The notes under the pieces were generated by a model. It had not been told where the DNA came from and did not search any database. It saw nothing but the letters and a program-made list of their open reading frames with translations. The position numbers and the translations under genes were made by a program. Positions 1 to 12,200 of a DNA stretch of 64,000 bases are shown here, piece after piece. Within the stretch, counting starts at the first letter, position 1; each line of letters starts with the position of its first letter. The DNA is from Bolinopsis microptera (lineage: Eukaryota; Ctenophora; Tentaculata; Lobata; Bolinopsidae): contig NC_087075.1 of NCBI RefSeq assembly GCF_026151205.1, forward strand, positions 2,888,359-2,952,358, written 5' to 3'.

Positions 1-788
1 AAATTTTATGATATCATTGGCAAATAAGTTCTAACTTCTTAAGTTGGAAGAGCGCAAAATAGAAGGTTAGTTGAGCTACATAACACAGTTACATAACACA
101 GTTACATAACACAGTTACATAACACAGTTATCTGTGGAATTGTGTAAAACTGCATTCTATTGGCCAAGTATTCTTGTCACTATCAAGTTTTAGTAATTCA
201 GAGGATTCTCTCAAGTTTAGAACATTTTGCCGGTTGATGGTAGGCGAAATCTCATTCTGTCAAATGGGATCCAGGAATAAGGTCCTGGAGCTAAAACGGG
301 CTGTATGTTGGACCAGATGAATCTAATGTTGGCCACAATTTCTATAGGTTCATAAGTAAGGAATGTGCCAAATCCTGTTCAGCTTTTTATCATTTTCCGG
401 GCTACTATCTCTTCGCACTGTTTCGTAAACCCGAAAAACAGAATTTTCCGCACAACATTTATTTCAGCTTTGAAGTCACTTCGCATGATTTTGAATTCCG
501 ACATTGTAATTAAGTTCAGCTAATTCTTCCTTACAGTCTGAAAAGAGGCGTTGAAAAGGTCTGATTATCAGGATAGAATATTAGTGCGTTATAATGTACT
601 GTGTATACTGTGCATGCTGTGTATAGTGTATACTGTGTATAGTGTATTATGTACACACATAGTCCTCTTACTAACAGTGTATATTCTGGCTACTGATGAC
701 AAATGTACATTGTACACTTTACAGTTAAAGTAATTCAACACTGTATACATATTACACACAGAGGGCACATTAGCCACTTACTATTAAA
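1..788. repeat. Left part of a duplicated segment (copy A)
   Basis: Nearly identical to 30366-31233. Both copies carry a short array of a 13-base unit (cagttacataaca) near their start, longer in the second copy, and a GTATA/GTACA-rich stretch around 600-740 versus 31000-31200 that also differs in length. The rest of the duplicate continues at 3981-4507. The bases between, 789-3980, are absent from the other copy and are inserted elements. No convincing gene; the short ORFs here come from the GTATA repeats. Confidence 0.9.
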
Positions 789-792
789 TTAA

Positions 793-3246
793 AGGACCAG
801 TTAACTGAAAAATTTGTAGTCTCCAATTTGGCTAAGATTTAAATCAGCTGTGACAAACTGGTAAAGAATCGTATCGCCGAAAGAACCAACTCTCTAGCGT
901 ACGTGTAACGCGTGTTATTGCAATAATAAGCTGTGGCCTCGTGACGTCACGAAGTCCCTCAGTGCGCGCTGGCATAGCGTAATACGTTGCAAATGTTTAT
1001 CGTTGTCATTAAAACACATGTAACTCACTCAAATTTTAGAATTATGACTATTACCCTAGTTCTCCCAAATCCTTATAGTTTTGGCTATCATCCTAACTAA
1101 AGGAATAGCTGATTGGATGTACAGTGCTCACGTCATGATTTTAAACAGTGATATAGCTTCTTGAACAGTGGCGGGTGAATGTAGGTTAGAAAGTTTCTGC
1201 TATTACAGTTCTTATGTCATATGTGATAATTTCGGATTGTTTTCATTGCTTAATTACACAAGCAGCCAGCAGGGAGACTGTACCGATTATTTTTCCCCAG
1301 TCCATGAAACTCTAACGAATTTAGAAAGGATCTAGATAAGTAGGAGTTTGTTCAATTCCGAGAGCAATTATATTTATAGCATAGCGAAATTTCTAATTTT
1401 AATCCGCATGTGTCAGCCAGTATAGGAGACAAGAAGTCTGGCTACTTTACGGCCGTTCCTCTGGAACCATCAGTAGAAGTAGCTTCTATCAGAACAGTGC
1501 CGTGGGAACAGAATTCCCGCCAAAATACCCGGTCTACCAAATAGTAATACAGATTGGAGTTCGAGTGTATGGTGTGCGGTGTGTTTTGAATTAGACTTGC
1601 GGCTTACCTAGTTGTTATCCTAATTGCATTATCATCGGTACATACTTACTTTGTTACTTTGTTACTTTGTAGGGCTTCATAGAATCCTCTATCGGGCCAT
1701 CGAAAAAGTCGACCCCCCGGACAGTGTAGAAACTGTTTTATCACCACTCCAATCCAGCAAGGAGTTTCCATTCCGACGGTTGTATCCTGGAGCTGGAGGC
1801 TCGTCCGGAAATGACTTCACGAAGTTCGTTAAAGCTGCTTTGAATTGCATAGGATCCTCGATGGTGTGCATATGTGTTGGGATTACATTCCATAATCGAG
1901 GTCCGGTTACTGCAAATGAGTTGTCATGTAGTGCTTGATTACGTTGACTGCTGGACTTAGCTATACTGGGCACAACTGCTTTTTGACCATGTCTGAGAGT
2001 CACCGAGAACTGGATACCAATATCATTAGGGCACTTGCAATGCAGAACTTTCCACATGTTAATGATTAAATATCGTTCTCTTCTTCTTTGCAATGACATC
2101 AGATCTAGGGCCTTTAATCTCTGCCAGTAGTTGAGGTGCATAACATAAATAAAATACTGGTAAGTTTAAATACCAAGTGCAAACGTGTTCAGTCGATCGA
2201 CCCACTGAACAACTATAGAACTTCCAAGACCCTATTATTCTTTGGCCATATATTACGGCACGATCGATTGTTAGATGGTTAAAGTTAAACGACATTTCAC
2301 GTAAAACATTGTCGCCACAGGTTGATCATGGACACTAACAGCTTAATTTGAGATAAATGACTTATGAGTTTCTCTAAAGTTAACTCTAAAGTTGTGCAGT
2401 CCAGTCATTTTTGGACATTTATGGAAATGAACCTGCAAATGTTCAGATACTAACGAAACTTTGCACAGACCTTCCCGAAGGTGTGAATAAACGATTTTCG
2501 TTTGGAGACATTTTTTTGACAGTGGAGAAAACCCAGGAGGGCCACGCCCATATTGACCCAATAACGTAACCGACCCCTTGCTTCTGAAGGTCGTAGAGAC
2601 TTCAAAATAGGCTTAAACGAAGCCGCATATGCATGTTTATATAGGAGTTATTGAGCAACACATGGCCTAAAATCCATACTTTTCGAGAAATTCGCCAAAA
2701 ACCATTTTGGGCGTGGTGCTGAGCCCATTTTCGATAGGATTGTGATAGAGTCTTTAGACAGGGTGCAAAAGAACTGCAATTAGCATATTAACATATGACT
2801 TACGAACAAACATATGCCTTAAAGTGCTTACTTTTTCAGTTATTGGCGAAAAACTGATTTTCGGTTCCAGAAATCATGCAAAACTATGGGTATCTGGTAA
2901 ATTGGGCTATGAAGGCCCTAAAGGTTTTTAAATGTGTGCAAATTGTGCAGAATGGCCATGTTTATATACAACTTATGAAGCAACATGTAGCCTAAATTAC
3001 TTACTTTTCGAGTTATTCGGGGAAAAACATTGTATTATGTCCATTTTCTACCTGTAAAATACAGTCTCACGGGCTCCTCTGCGCGCGCAAGGGACTTCGT
3101 GACGTCATCGCCAAAATAATACAAACGCTATTTACACGCGTTAGAGAGCAGTTAGAGATTTAGGAATTTCGACTCGTTGCTTAGTTTGCTATTTGTCACA
3201 ATCTGTCAAAATATGAGGATAACTTTTTTTTCAGTTAACTGGTCCT
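793..3246. mobile_element. TTAA-target DNA transposon, non-autonomous (element 1)
   Basis: The ends are inverted: AGGACCAGTTAACTG at 793 and its reverse complement ending at 3246, flanked by TTAA at 789-792 and 3247-3250. Inside the ends, further inverted matches occur (GTGACAAA, CTCTCTA.CGCGTGT, GACGTCACGAAGTCCCT), giving an imperfect terminal repeat of about 170 bp. The allele-like second copy at 31233 lacks this DNA and has a single TTAA, so the boundaries are supported by an empty site. TTAA duplication is typical of piggyBac and Kolobok superfamilies; no transposase ORF is present, so the superfamily is not decided. It contains an old LINE fragment at 1620-2160. Confidence 0.85.
1620..2160 (-). 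mobile_element. LINE fragment, C-terminal end of reverse transcriptase ORF
   Basis: A 150-codon open frame at 1689-2141 reads like the C-terminal thumb/tail region of CR1/L2-type LINEs: a segment with WQRLKALDLMSLQRRRERYL, then IINMWKVLHCKCP, and later GPRLWNVIP and FKAALTNFV. This is the usual 'L..L.SL..RR...LI...K' then 'LWN.LP' pattern. The 5' part (endonuclease and RT core) is missing. On the minus strand the frame ends just before a short ACAAAGTA tandem tail, as CR1-like elements often have. It lies inside element 1 and is a dead remnant. Confidence 0.75.
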
Positions 3247-3250
3247 TTAA

Positions 3251-3976
3251 GGGGGCAGGGGGGGGTCTTTTTGAAATTTCTCTCGAAATTGATTTTATAG
3301 TCGTTTTTGATAGAGAGGAGTGATATCTATCTGTTGCTTTTGGTCTCATGGAAAAATATTGTTCCTAGCCGAAGTTATTGCCGGTCAAAGGTCAGCGCTC
3401 ATGTGTAATTGTATTGCGCGAGCGATTTTCAATCGCGCGCCCTGAAAATCGAGTCTAAAAATTTATCTTCTCCTACAGTTTTTGAGCAATCACCTTGAAA
3501 CTTTCAGGATATGTTCAAACGACCATTTAGAAACTTCTGGTCGATCAGAATTTTGAGATAGGCCTTTTAAATTTTTTTATTCAATTTTGAAAATCCCGGA
3601 CCTTGAAAAATCGTCAAAAAACGAGGTCCAAGATTTTCAAAATCGAATTAAAAATTTTCTAAGGCCTATCTCAAAATTCTGATCGACCAGAAGTTTCTAA
3701 ATGGTCCTTAAAACATATCCTGAAAGTTTCAAGGTGATTGCTTAAAAAATGTAGGAGAAGATAGATTTTTAAACTCGATTTTCAGGGCGCGCGATTGAAA
3801 ATCGCTCGCGCAATACAATTACACATGAGCGCTGACCTTTGACCGGCAATAACTTCGGCTAGGAACAATATTTTTCCATGGGACCAAAAGCAGCAGATAG
3901 ATATCACTCCCCTCTAGCAAAAACAACTATAAAATCAATTTCGAGAGAAATTTCAAAAAGACCCCCCCCTGCCCCC
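3251..3976. mobile_element. Fold-back TTAA element (element 2)
   Basis: Almost the whole 726 bp is one palindrome: the arms run from 3251 to about 3605 and from about 3620 to 3976. The ends read GGGGGCAGGGGGGGTC and its complement. TTAA flanks both sides (3247-3250, shared with element 1, and 3977-3980). Half copies or diverged copies lie at 17403-17800 and 57630-57975. There is no ORF; it is a non-autonomous element that could form a very long hairpin. Confidence 0.85.
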
Positions 3977-3980
3977 TTAA

Positions 3981-4507
3981 GTTGACTAGTTAAGTTAATT
4001 ATGAACTTTGCTTAAATACTTTAAATTAATTAGATATTATCTGGCCGGGTGCAAAGGATAAAGTATTAATTTCCTGTCTAGTAATAATAGATTATAGCAT
4101 TATGATAATATCGAAAATAATTCCAGCTTTAAGTATAATACTTTACATAGTTCACTCTGTGAAACCCAACTTTTAGTGTCCACAAAATGTTTACCGAGGT
4201 AGAGACTGAACAATGTTGAGTCAACATGCTGACTGCTCTAAGTCTATCCTAACAGCTTCAAACCAAAGGCTCAGAAAAAACCGAGGCTTGGGTTCAGATT
4301 ATCTGTCTTTCTCTGAGCTAAATGTACAGTATTTGTCTTACTACAGTTATACACGTTTTACATGCTCACTTTACGTACATGACGTATCAGGCATCTATAG
4401 CCATATAATATATATACACTATACAATTTACATTGTATAGTGTATAATGTATAATGTTTATAGTTCTAACTGCCAAGTCTAATTTATTCGATAAGATTTA
4501 AGATTTG
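3981..4507. repeat. Right part of duplicated segment (copy A)
   Basis: Matches 31240-31767 almost base for base, including the AT-rich inverted GTATA stretch near 4400-4460. Identity stops at the sequence AAGATTTAA/GAAA near 4507, where a different repeat begins in this copy. A 75-codon frame occurs identically in both copies (4213-4440 and 31474-31701) but shows no family resemblance and is not called a gene. Confidence 0.85.
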
Positions 4508-6200
4508 AAATTGTTTGCAACATTTGGCTTGATAATTGAAAAACCTTTCCCAAAGTTTTCAAGTTCATTGGTTAAATATGGATAAGTTCATGACCATTTC
4601 AATCTCAATCGGATACGTGATCCAGCACTCAGTCAGTGATCTCGTTCACTGGTTAATGGCCTGTTTGGCTCACATTGCACCGATTGATAGGTTGCAGCCT
4701 GTTATGGGCGGATATGTCAACTTCCAGAATGTATTCACTGGGGCTCTACTAGAACCGGATGATGAAGTGGGTGGAGAGGATACGGCTTTTTCTGAAAGGG
4801 TCACGATCTGGTGCGCCATCAGTTCGCCCACAGAACCATCGGACAACATCTTGGAACACACTGGCGGCTAGGGAAGTCCTCCTGACCCTACACGTGTGAC
4901 TTCTTCCTGTGGGGGTGGGTGAAGACCAAACTCTATAAGAGATATCTATAACTGCAAACATTCACCAGCTAAAGCACCACCTGACGACATCATCCATAAT
5001 ATGGACCCAGCGTTTGTACGAACGCTTGTCGGGTGTGAAGAAGCGGTGCTTTGCCTCAAAGGGTGATTGCGCTGGGGGACGACAATTTGAACATCTTAAT
5101 TGAAATTATTGAATTTGTTTTTTGTGTTGGGAATTTTATTAGTGATTACATTTATTGATTTATCTTAAAATGTGTGTTTTCCTTTCTAGCAAAGTCATAT
5201 CGGTATCCATCAAAGCTACTGAACATCATTAATGCACGCTAACGCCTTACTCTTGATCAGATTGGGTGACGAGAATCCCTAATTGAGTGCAAATATCACT
5301 GGACTGTGTGCTAGCGGATACATATCCGTTGGATTTAAATTGGTTCATAACTCAGCCATATTTTAACCAATGAACCTTGAAACTTTTGCGAAAAGTTTTT
5401 CAATTATTCAAGCCGAATGTGTGCAAAAAATTTTGAGTTCTTAGCTTAATGCGTTCTCATTTTTGAAGACAATAGTGGAAAAGAGGGCAGTGTCACGCCA
5501 CGCCCACTGTAATTGGGCGGGCTTACGAACTTTCAGGAAATCTAAGTTTGACCCATATCTATAATCTCTGAAATTTTGGTGCAATTTGGGACGAATTACG
5601 TGAGTTATTAAGAGGTTGCGTGTGGTAGTCACTTATGGGCCCACCTGTATAATAATGCAAGTGAAATGTTTCAGTTGGTTCAGTGTACGAGATCGGTCAT
5701 GTAATTAATGAGTCAGTTAATAATGATGTAATTAATGTGGGCACAGCGCGCAGCGACATGGCAGTAGCTCGTAAATGAACACGATAAATTAGATAATAAT
5801 ATATTAAATTAAAATTAAATTAAATAAATTAAATACGCGCATGCATGAACGACTTAAGCAATGAAAAACTTTAGACGGAATAATAGTTATCGCGCGTTCA
5901 TACAAGTGACATAAAGGGTTTGTTTTTCTTTTGGGGCACTTTGGACCAGACGTCCTGTTTAACAAGAATCACGATGTTGTAATCTTCTTGTAAATATACC
6001 TCGATCGACAATCCAATCATACATGAGACGGAACAGGAGGAACTCGTAAAACTAAAAGGCGTTCAGAATTCTCGTTTGAGTGCGTAACTCACACTTAAAT
6101 AGTTAAGCATAATCTAATCGAATTGCAAGCATACATTGAACGGCAAGGAATACATTATATCTGTTAAGGAAAGTAACCAAACCGTTCGAAATTGCTCTTT
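4508..6200. other. Non-coding repeat-rich stretch
   Basis: No supported gene. Short ORFs at 4536-4871 overlap on both strands and resemble no family I know. The part 5335-5600 is inverted relative to 7262-7550 (shared CACGCCAC.CCCACTGTAATT and TCAGGAAATCTAAGTTTGA), so this stretch looks like one arm of an old inverted-repeat element. 4505-4640 is also related, in direct orientation, to 7440-7600. Confidence 0.6.
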
Positions 6201-6214
6201 ATTTTGAACTCTTC

Positions 6215-6840
6215 TTTTCTTCGAGTTTCCGGACCTGTACCACACACTTTTTGAAAGTCACCTATCTTATGGCATTACCGTTTGGGGAGGTGCAAGTAAT
6301 AATAAACTTCAACCACTATTTGTAGCCCAGAAAAAGTGTGTTCGTATCATGTTTGGTGACAAAAAAGCATACCTTGATAAATTTATGACATGTGCTAGGA
6401 CTAGACCTATCAGTGAACAGAAACTTACTAGCAAATTCTTTGAGAGAGAGCACACCAAGCCAATTTTTGCCCGTCAATCACTCATGACATTGCATAATTT
6501 ATACGCGTATCACTGCTGCAATGAACTTTTTAAAGTCTTTAAATATCGAACACCAATTGCACTATTTGAACTTTTCTGTTTGTCTAAAAGACCCGGCAAA
6601 GAAACTCTTCTTATAACAACCATGCCCTCAAACAGTTTCGTTTACAAATCTAGTTGCCTTTGGAATTCATTCCGTCAGATGTTGGCACTGAACGACCTTG
6701 AAATCACCCATGGTGTATTCAAATCAAAGGTAAAAAAAGTCATTCTCTCGTCTCAGGGTAAAGGTGACAAGAATACCTGGGCCCCTTTGGCAAACTTTCT
6801 GAACTCAGGCAGCTTGAACGACTAAATTTGAAAAAATAAA
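6215..6840 (+). pseudogene. LINE reverse transcriptase C-terminal fragment
   Basis: A 158-codon frame at 6349-6825 continues upstream without its ATG from about 6220, reading LYHTLFESHLSYGITVWGG, then QKKCVRIMFGDKK. This is the typical segment just after the RT core of CR1/RTE-like LINEs ('Y..L..SHL.YGI..WG', 'QK..vRi'). It ends in a stop at 6823-6825 followed by an A-rich tail. The endonuclease and YADD region are missing, so it is a 5'-truncated copy. It lies between the inverted arms at 5335-5600 and 7262-7550. Confidence 0.75.
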
Positions 6841-7852
6841 ACTTCTTGTCTGAATGAACTATTAGAACCTCAAGAAGCTGATCCGCATGTCTCCGCTACT
6901 AAAATGTTTAATGAGCCCAATCACTCATCACTTAACAGTTTAATCTTCAAAGTGAGTTGTACAATCTAGGTTGTTTTAAGTAGCTGTTGATAGTGTAAAA
7001 CAGGAGTGACTTGATCGTTTTCATAACTTCGATTTACAATTTGTACCATAATAAAACTAGCACTGCCATGGGGTTCAAAAAGGGTCATTGTAAGCCTCCA
7101 GCGTAATGGTCCTAAGTCTCTGCCCCATGCAGTGCCTGTCAGCATCAGCTAACAGAATAGCCCTAACATAACGATCAAGCCACAAATTAGGTTCTATAAT
7201 GATTTAATATTGTTGAATAAAGAGATTTGAATATAATATTTGTTTTATTCTGAATATTTGTTTTATTCTGAACTCACGTAATTCTCCTTAGAATTGCACA
7301 GAAATTTCAGAGATTATAGATACGGATCAAACTTAGATTTCCTGAAAGTTTCGTTGAATTTAATTAATTACAGTGGGTGTGGCACGCCAATCCCTCTTTT
7401 TCGCTATTGTCACCATAAAGTGAGAACGCTTTCAGCTAGGAACTTCAAAGTTTCTAGACATGTTTGGTTTGATAACTGAAGTGCTTTCCCAAAATTCCAA
7501 GTTGGTTGTTTACAATTTAACAGAGTTATGACCCTTTTAAGATATTGCAGATACGTGATCTTGCCACTTAATCAGTGATTTCGTCACCCAATCAGTAATC
7601 TCATCGGGAGCTATTCGCGAGCGAGCAACAATGAGACTCATTAGGCGGTAACGAGCATGTTGGTCGATGACGATCTGATCACTATATATAGTAGTTTAAT
7701 GTTGCCATGGGGTGGCAAGTCCCCATACATCATAGCCCGATAGTTTCACTGCGTCATTATATAGTAAAGATTTTTTTTTTTTTGTCTTTTTAACAAAGTG
7801 GGATTTAGTGTTAAAACTTAACCCAAGACACGTGAAAAGTGAGTCAAACAGT
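6841..7852. other. Non-coding; right inverted arm and poly-T
   Basis: 7262-7550 is the inverted partner of 5335-5600. A T-run of about 13 follows at 7771-7783. No gene is seen; the 61-codon frame at 7294 lies entirely in the inverted repeat. Confidence 0.55.
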
Positions 7853-7947
7853 ATATATGGACACGTTCATTGAAGTTTGAGGAAATTGGTAAATTTCTAA
7901 AACAGCGTTTTTGACGATAGTGGTTTAATTTTAACATATATTAATCT

Positions 7948-9035
7948 AGCGTGTTCATAAGTTCTGAACATTAGCCACGTGACCCATACTCCCATATGCA
8001 CTGCTCAAAAATAAAATGTATTGCTTTTAGGCACTATTATGTAAAAAATGTCACATTTTTGTGACATTGTTTACCATAGCTGCCCAATTAGCATTTTTTG
8101 GTCTTAGATATAGTAGATTAGGTGAATCTAACAATTATGATACAATGTAGGCCTAAAGGGCAGTGATCGAACGGCTTTAAGGCAACATTTCGTAAACTTT
8201 GTCACACTCAGAATACGAGACCTCTTTTCTACTGTGAGGTGTCCATAAAACCCTTTCAACTCATTATTTGATAGTTCTTCTGCTAATCATAGCCCTAAAA
8301 TATGTTGTTTTGAAAAGTTAACTTGAAATACATGCACTTGGCTATTGGGAAATGATGTAAATTCTGTCACATTATATGGAATTTGAAATTCTGGGTGAAT
8401 TTCCGAAATCATTTATATCTGATTTTGGTTTGGAAGGCGGGAAAACTCTATATAATGAGGACGATACACGGATACAGTTGATTGAAGTATAGCCCGGCAG
8501 TTGATGTAAACATCGTCACAAAATGATACAAAATCGTAAATGGACACGTTCATGTTGAAGTTTAAGGGTATTGGTAAACCAAAAAAAATAGCGTGTTCAG
8601 AAGTTCTGTACATTAGCCACGTGACCCATACTTCCATATACACGGCTCATGTCAGAAATACAATTTATTGTTTTTAGGCACTATAATGTAAAAAATGTCA
8701 CATTTTTGTGACTGTGTTAACCATAGCTGCCCAATTAGCATTTTTTGGTTTAAAATATAGTAGATTAGGTCATTCTAACAATTATGATACAACATTTGGC
8801 TAAAGGGCAGGGATCGAACGGTTTTAAGGCAATATTCCGTAAACTTTGTCACACTCAGAATACGATACCTCTTTTCTACTGTGAGGTGTCCTCAAAACCC
8901 TTTCAACTCATTATTTGATGGTTTTTCTACTAATCATAGCCCTAAAATATGTTGTTTTGAAAAGTTAGCAAATACATGCACTTATTGGGAAATGATGTAA
9001 ATTCTGTCACATTATATGGAATTTAAAATTTTGGG
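7948..9035. repeat. Tandem duplication of about 645 bp (left arm)
   Basis: Landmarks recur with an offset of 640-647: AGCGTGTTCA.AAGTTCTG at 7948 and 8590, the facing motif pair at 8041/8061 and 8688/8708, and single motifs 8192/8839 and 8357/8997. The second unit is cut by the LINE at 9036 and resumes at 14853-14978, which matches 8396-8520. Confidence 0.85.
9028..9035. repeat. Target-site duplication, left
   Basis: ATTTTGGG immediately before the poly-T (minus-strand poly-A) of the LINE; the same eight bases occur at 14853-14860 immediately after its 5' end. Confidence 0.85.
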
Positions 9036-9265
9036 TTTTTTTTTTTTTTTTAAGAGAGGCTGGGCCAAGATAGCCCACGAGAGGATAGCATTGAGATGCT
9101 CTGCCTACCTCTGGGGTGTGGCAACCTTGGGGAAGGTTGCCGGTGAAATCAGAGTGATTGGTGGAGGATGGTGTAAGATGTTATAATATGAGTCAAAATG
9201 ATACGCTTAATGCCAGCTGGGTTTGGAAAAGTAAAACGAGACGAGACAGCATATGAAATAATACT

Positions 9266-12200
9266 TTAAGTCACCCCGGTCTGATCCAGCTCCTCCGGCA
9301 CAATTAAGCGTTTGGTGCGGTTTGCGAAATTGACAATTGTGGTGATGTGTTGGTTGTCGAATATGTCATTGACAGAGAGGTAGTAGTCCTGGAAATATTG
9401 ACCTCTAATTTGGGCAATAGCCGGACACTGTCCAAGAAAGTGTGAGACAGTTTCCTCTCCGTCGCCGCACATAGGACAAGCACTGGTGTTTGATTTGCAA
9501 ATGGTGTGAAGGTGTTTGTTTAAGCCGCAGTGACCCGTGATGAGGTGAACTGCAGTTCTGTAATCTTGTCTGTTTTTGCTGAGTGTAGTGTTGAGGTTTT
9601 TGATGATTTTGGCATGCTTGTGGCCGAGTGTCAGTTTGGTGTGTCTGGGACCGTCAGTTAACCAAGTTTCCTGATTCAGTCTGTTGACTTTGTTGTCGAT
9701 TTGACGCTTGATGTAGGATTGAGGAATTGGACACTTCAAAGTGGATTCACTGATTGTACCAAGCTTGGCCAGCTCATCTGCTTTTTCGTTCCCCCACAAT
9801 CCGATGTGTGCTGCAATCCATCGTATCTCTAGCGTGTTGTTGGATCCGAGTGCATTAAGAGAGTCGTAACAGTCTCTTGTAGTTCTACTCCGCGTTGAAA
9901 GCGCAGAGATAGCTTGTATAGATGAGAGACTGTCAGACCATATGATGATGTGTGTGTTGGTATAGGTAGAGAGATATTTGCAAGCTTCAATGATGGCGGT
10001 GAGCTCTGTTTGGTAAACAGTGCAATAATCAGGGAGCTTGAATGATCTTTCTTCAAGGGTGGTGTTATTGTTGTCAGTTGTGATGATATAGCCAGCCCCG
10101 CATCCTGAGTCAGTGAGTGACCCGTCAGTGTAGCAGGTGATCGTTTCACTGGTAATGTTGTCAATGGTGTTTTGAAGTGAATTTCTATATTCAGTGTTAT
10201 CGGCTCCAGGAGTTGTGACGGTGAAGTGCCGTCCCAGCATCATGGTTGGTGTTGTTAGGTCTCTCGTTGCTCTAGGTGGGATAATGAGGTCTGCCATGAA
10301 TTGTTTGTTGATAGTGGTATGATTTTTGATAGTTCCCTTCCTGAAGGCGATAGTTTCAAGAGTGAGGCTGCCATAAGCTTGTAGCCTGGCCGCACCCTTT
10401 GCTGCTTCGCCTTGCAGGAACAGTATGATGTCAGAAGTGTCGGTGAGGTGATTCAATGCGATAAAAGGTGTGCTTGGCATGGCACCAGACATCATTCTGA
10501 GTGCCAATGCCTGCACACGTTTGAGTTTCTTCGCGTTATAGTCCGTTTGAGTGGCCCTGATCCATATACTACAGCAGTAGGATAGGATTGGACGGATGAC
10601 AGCCGTGTACATCCATTTGCATGTTTTAGGGCTCATACCCCATGTGGGGCCGACAGCTCTTCGACATTGCATGAGGGATGCCGTGGCTTTTTTGGTGGTG
10701 TTGATGATATGTTCATTGAAATTGAGTTTGCTGTCCAAGGTGACTCCTAGAAATTTAGCAGACTTGGAAAGACCTATAATGTTGTTGCCAACTGTTATAG
10801 GTCTTAGAGTCCACTTACTATTCCAGGTAAACATGACTATCTGAGTTTTAAGGGCGCTAATAGATAGCTCTTTGGTTCTGCACCAATTTTCTATCGTTTT
10901 AATAGTTTTGCATGTTCGGTCCCAGATGATGTCTAAATCATCCCCTTCCGCTAGAGACAACAGATCATCCGCAAAGGCTTGCAGGTAACCCGGGATGTCT
11001 TTTGCGGTAAAGGAAAGGAGATCGTCGACTACCAGATTCCAGAGAAAAGGAGAGAGAATGCCTCCTTGGGGGCAACCTCGCCTGATCCGTACCCTTCTCG
11101 ACTTATCCTTATGATTTAGTGTGATGAATCGATTGGTTACCATGTTGATGATCCACTGTGCAGTAGCCAAGTCCACTTTCGTAGCCTTGACTGCTTCAGA
11201 GATAGCCTTGAACGAGACATTGTCGAAGGCGCCCTCTATATCTAGAAAGACACCTAGGACATATCCTTTCTTGGCTATTCTGCGCTCAATGGTGTGAGTA
11301 ACTTTATGAAGTGCCGCTTCTGTGGAGCAGCCCTTCTTAAAGCCGAATTGTCGTTTGTTGATATCATTAGCTATGTTGAGGTCATGTTGCATATGCCATA
11401 AGATCACTTTCTCCTGCAACTTTAACATCACGGGCGAAAGAGTGATCGTTCGAAATGACTTAGCTTTGTTGTAGTCGGTTTTTCCAGGCTTAGGGAGAAA
11501 GATTCCAAGAGAGTCCCTCCACAAAGTTGGGATGTGTTGCGTTTCATGGTTTTTTGTCATAATGTTTTTTGTTATGTCTTTGATATGAGCCCAGGCTTTC
11601 TGGAATATGATAGGTTTTAGAGTGTCAGGTCCTGCAGCCTTCAAGGGATCGAAGGATAGGAGAGCCTTTTCGATTCTTTCAGGGCTGTAGATTTTGTCTA
11701 GTAAGTCTGTGGAGATCGGTAAGGGGCAGAGAGGCGGAACTGGCGGATCAGTAACACTCTCCTTGAAGTGGGTTTGTGTCATGACCTCCAGTGTCTCCTC
11801 TGCGTTTTTGGTGAGTTCGCCATTTGGTTTATAAACGGCTTCAAGTTTGTTATTGGTGTCAGTACAGGTTTTCAGAATCTTGTTCATCCTTCCAGATTCC
11901 TTAACCGATTCTGTGTCTGCGCAGAATTTCCGCCACGCATTGCGCTGGGAGTTGGACAGGATCTTGTTGTATTGCTTGTTGCTTTCTCTAAGAGCGAGCC
12001 ACGAAGCATCAGTTTTGATTCGACGAGCTGTGATGAGTTTGCGTCTTATACCCCTCTGTGCTTCCTCAACTTCTCGAGTTAGCCAGGGTGGTTTTCTGAC
12101 AGCGCTGGAGATGTAAGTAATGGGACATGCCTCCTCGAAGGCAGCTCGGAGAGTAGTATTAATGGTGTTAACTTTGTGATCAATGTCGTGTGGTGTGTTA

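Noticed and set aside
551-777. Small VYTVYS-type ORFs in the duplicated segment
   Set aside because: The frame comes from a GTATA/GTACA repeat and differs in length between the two copies.
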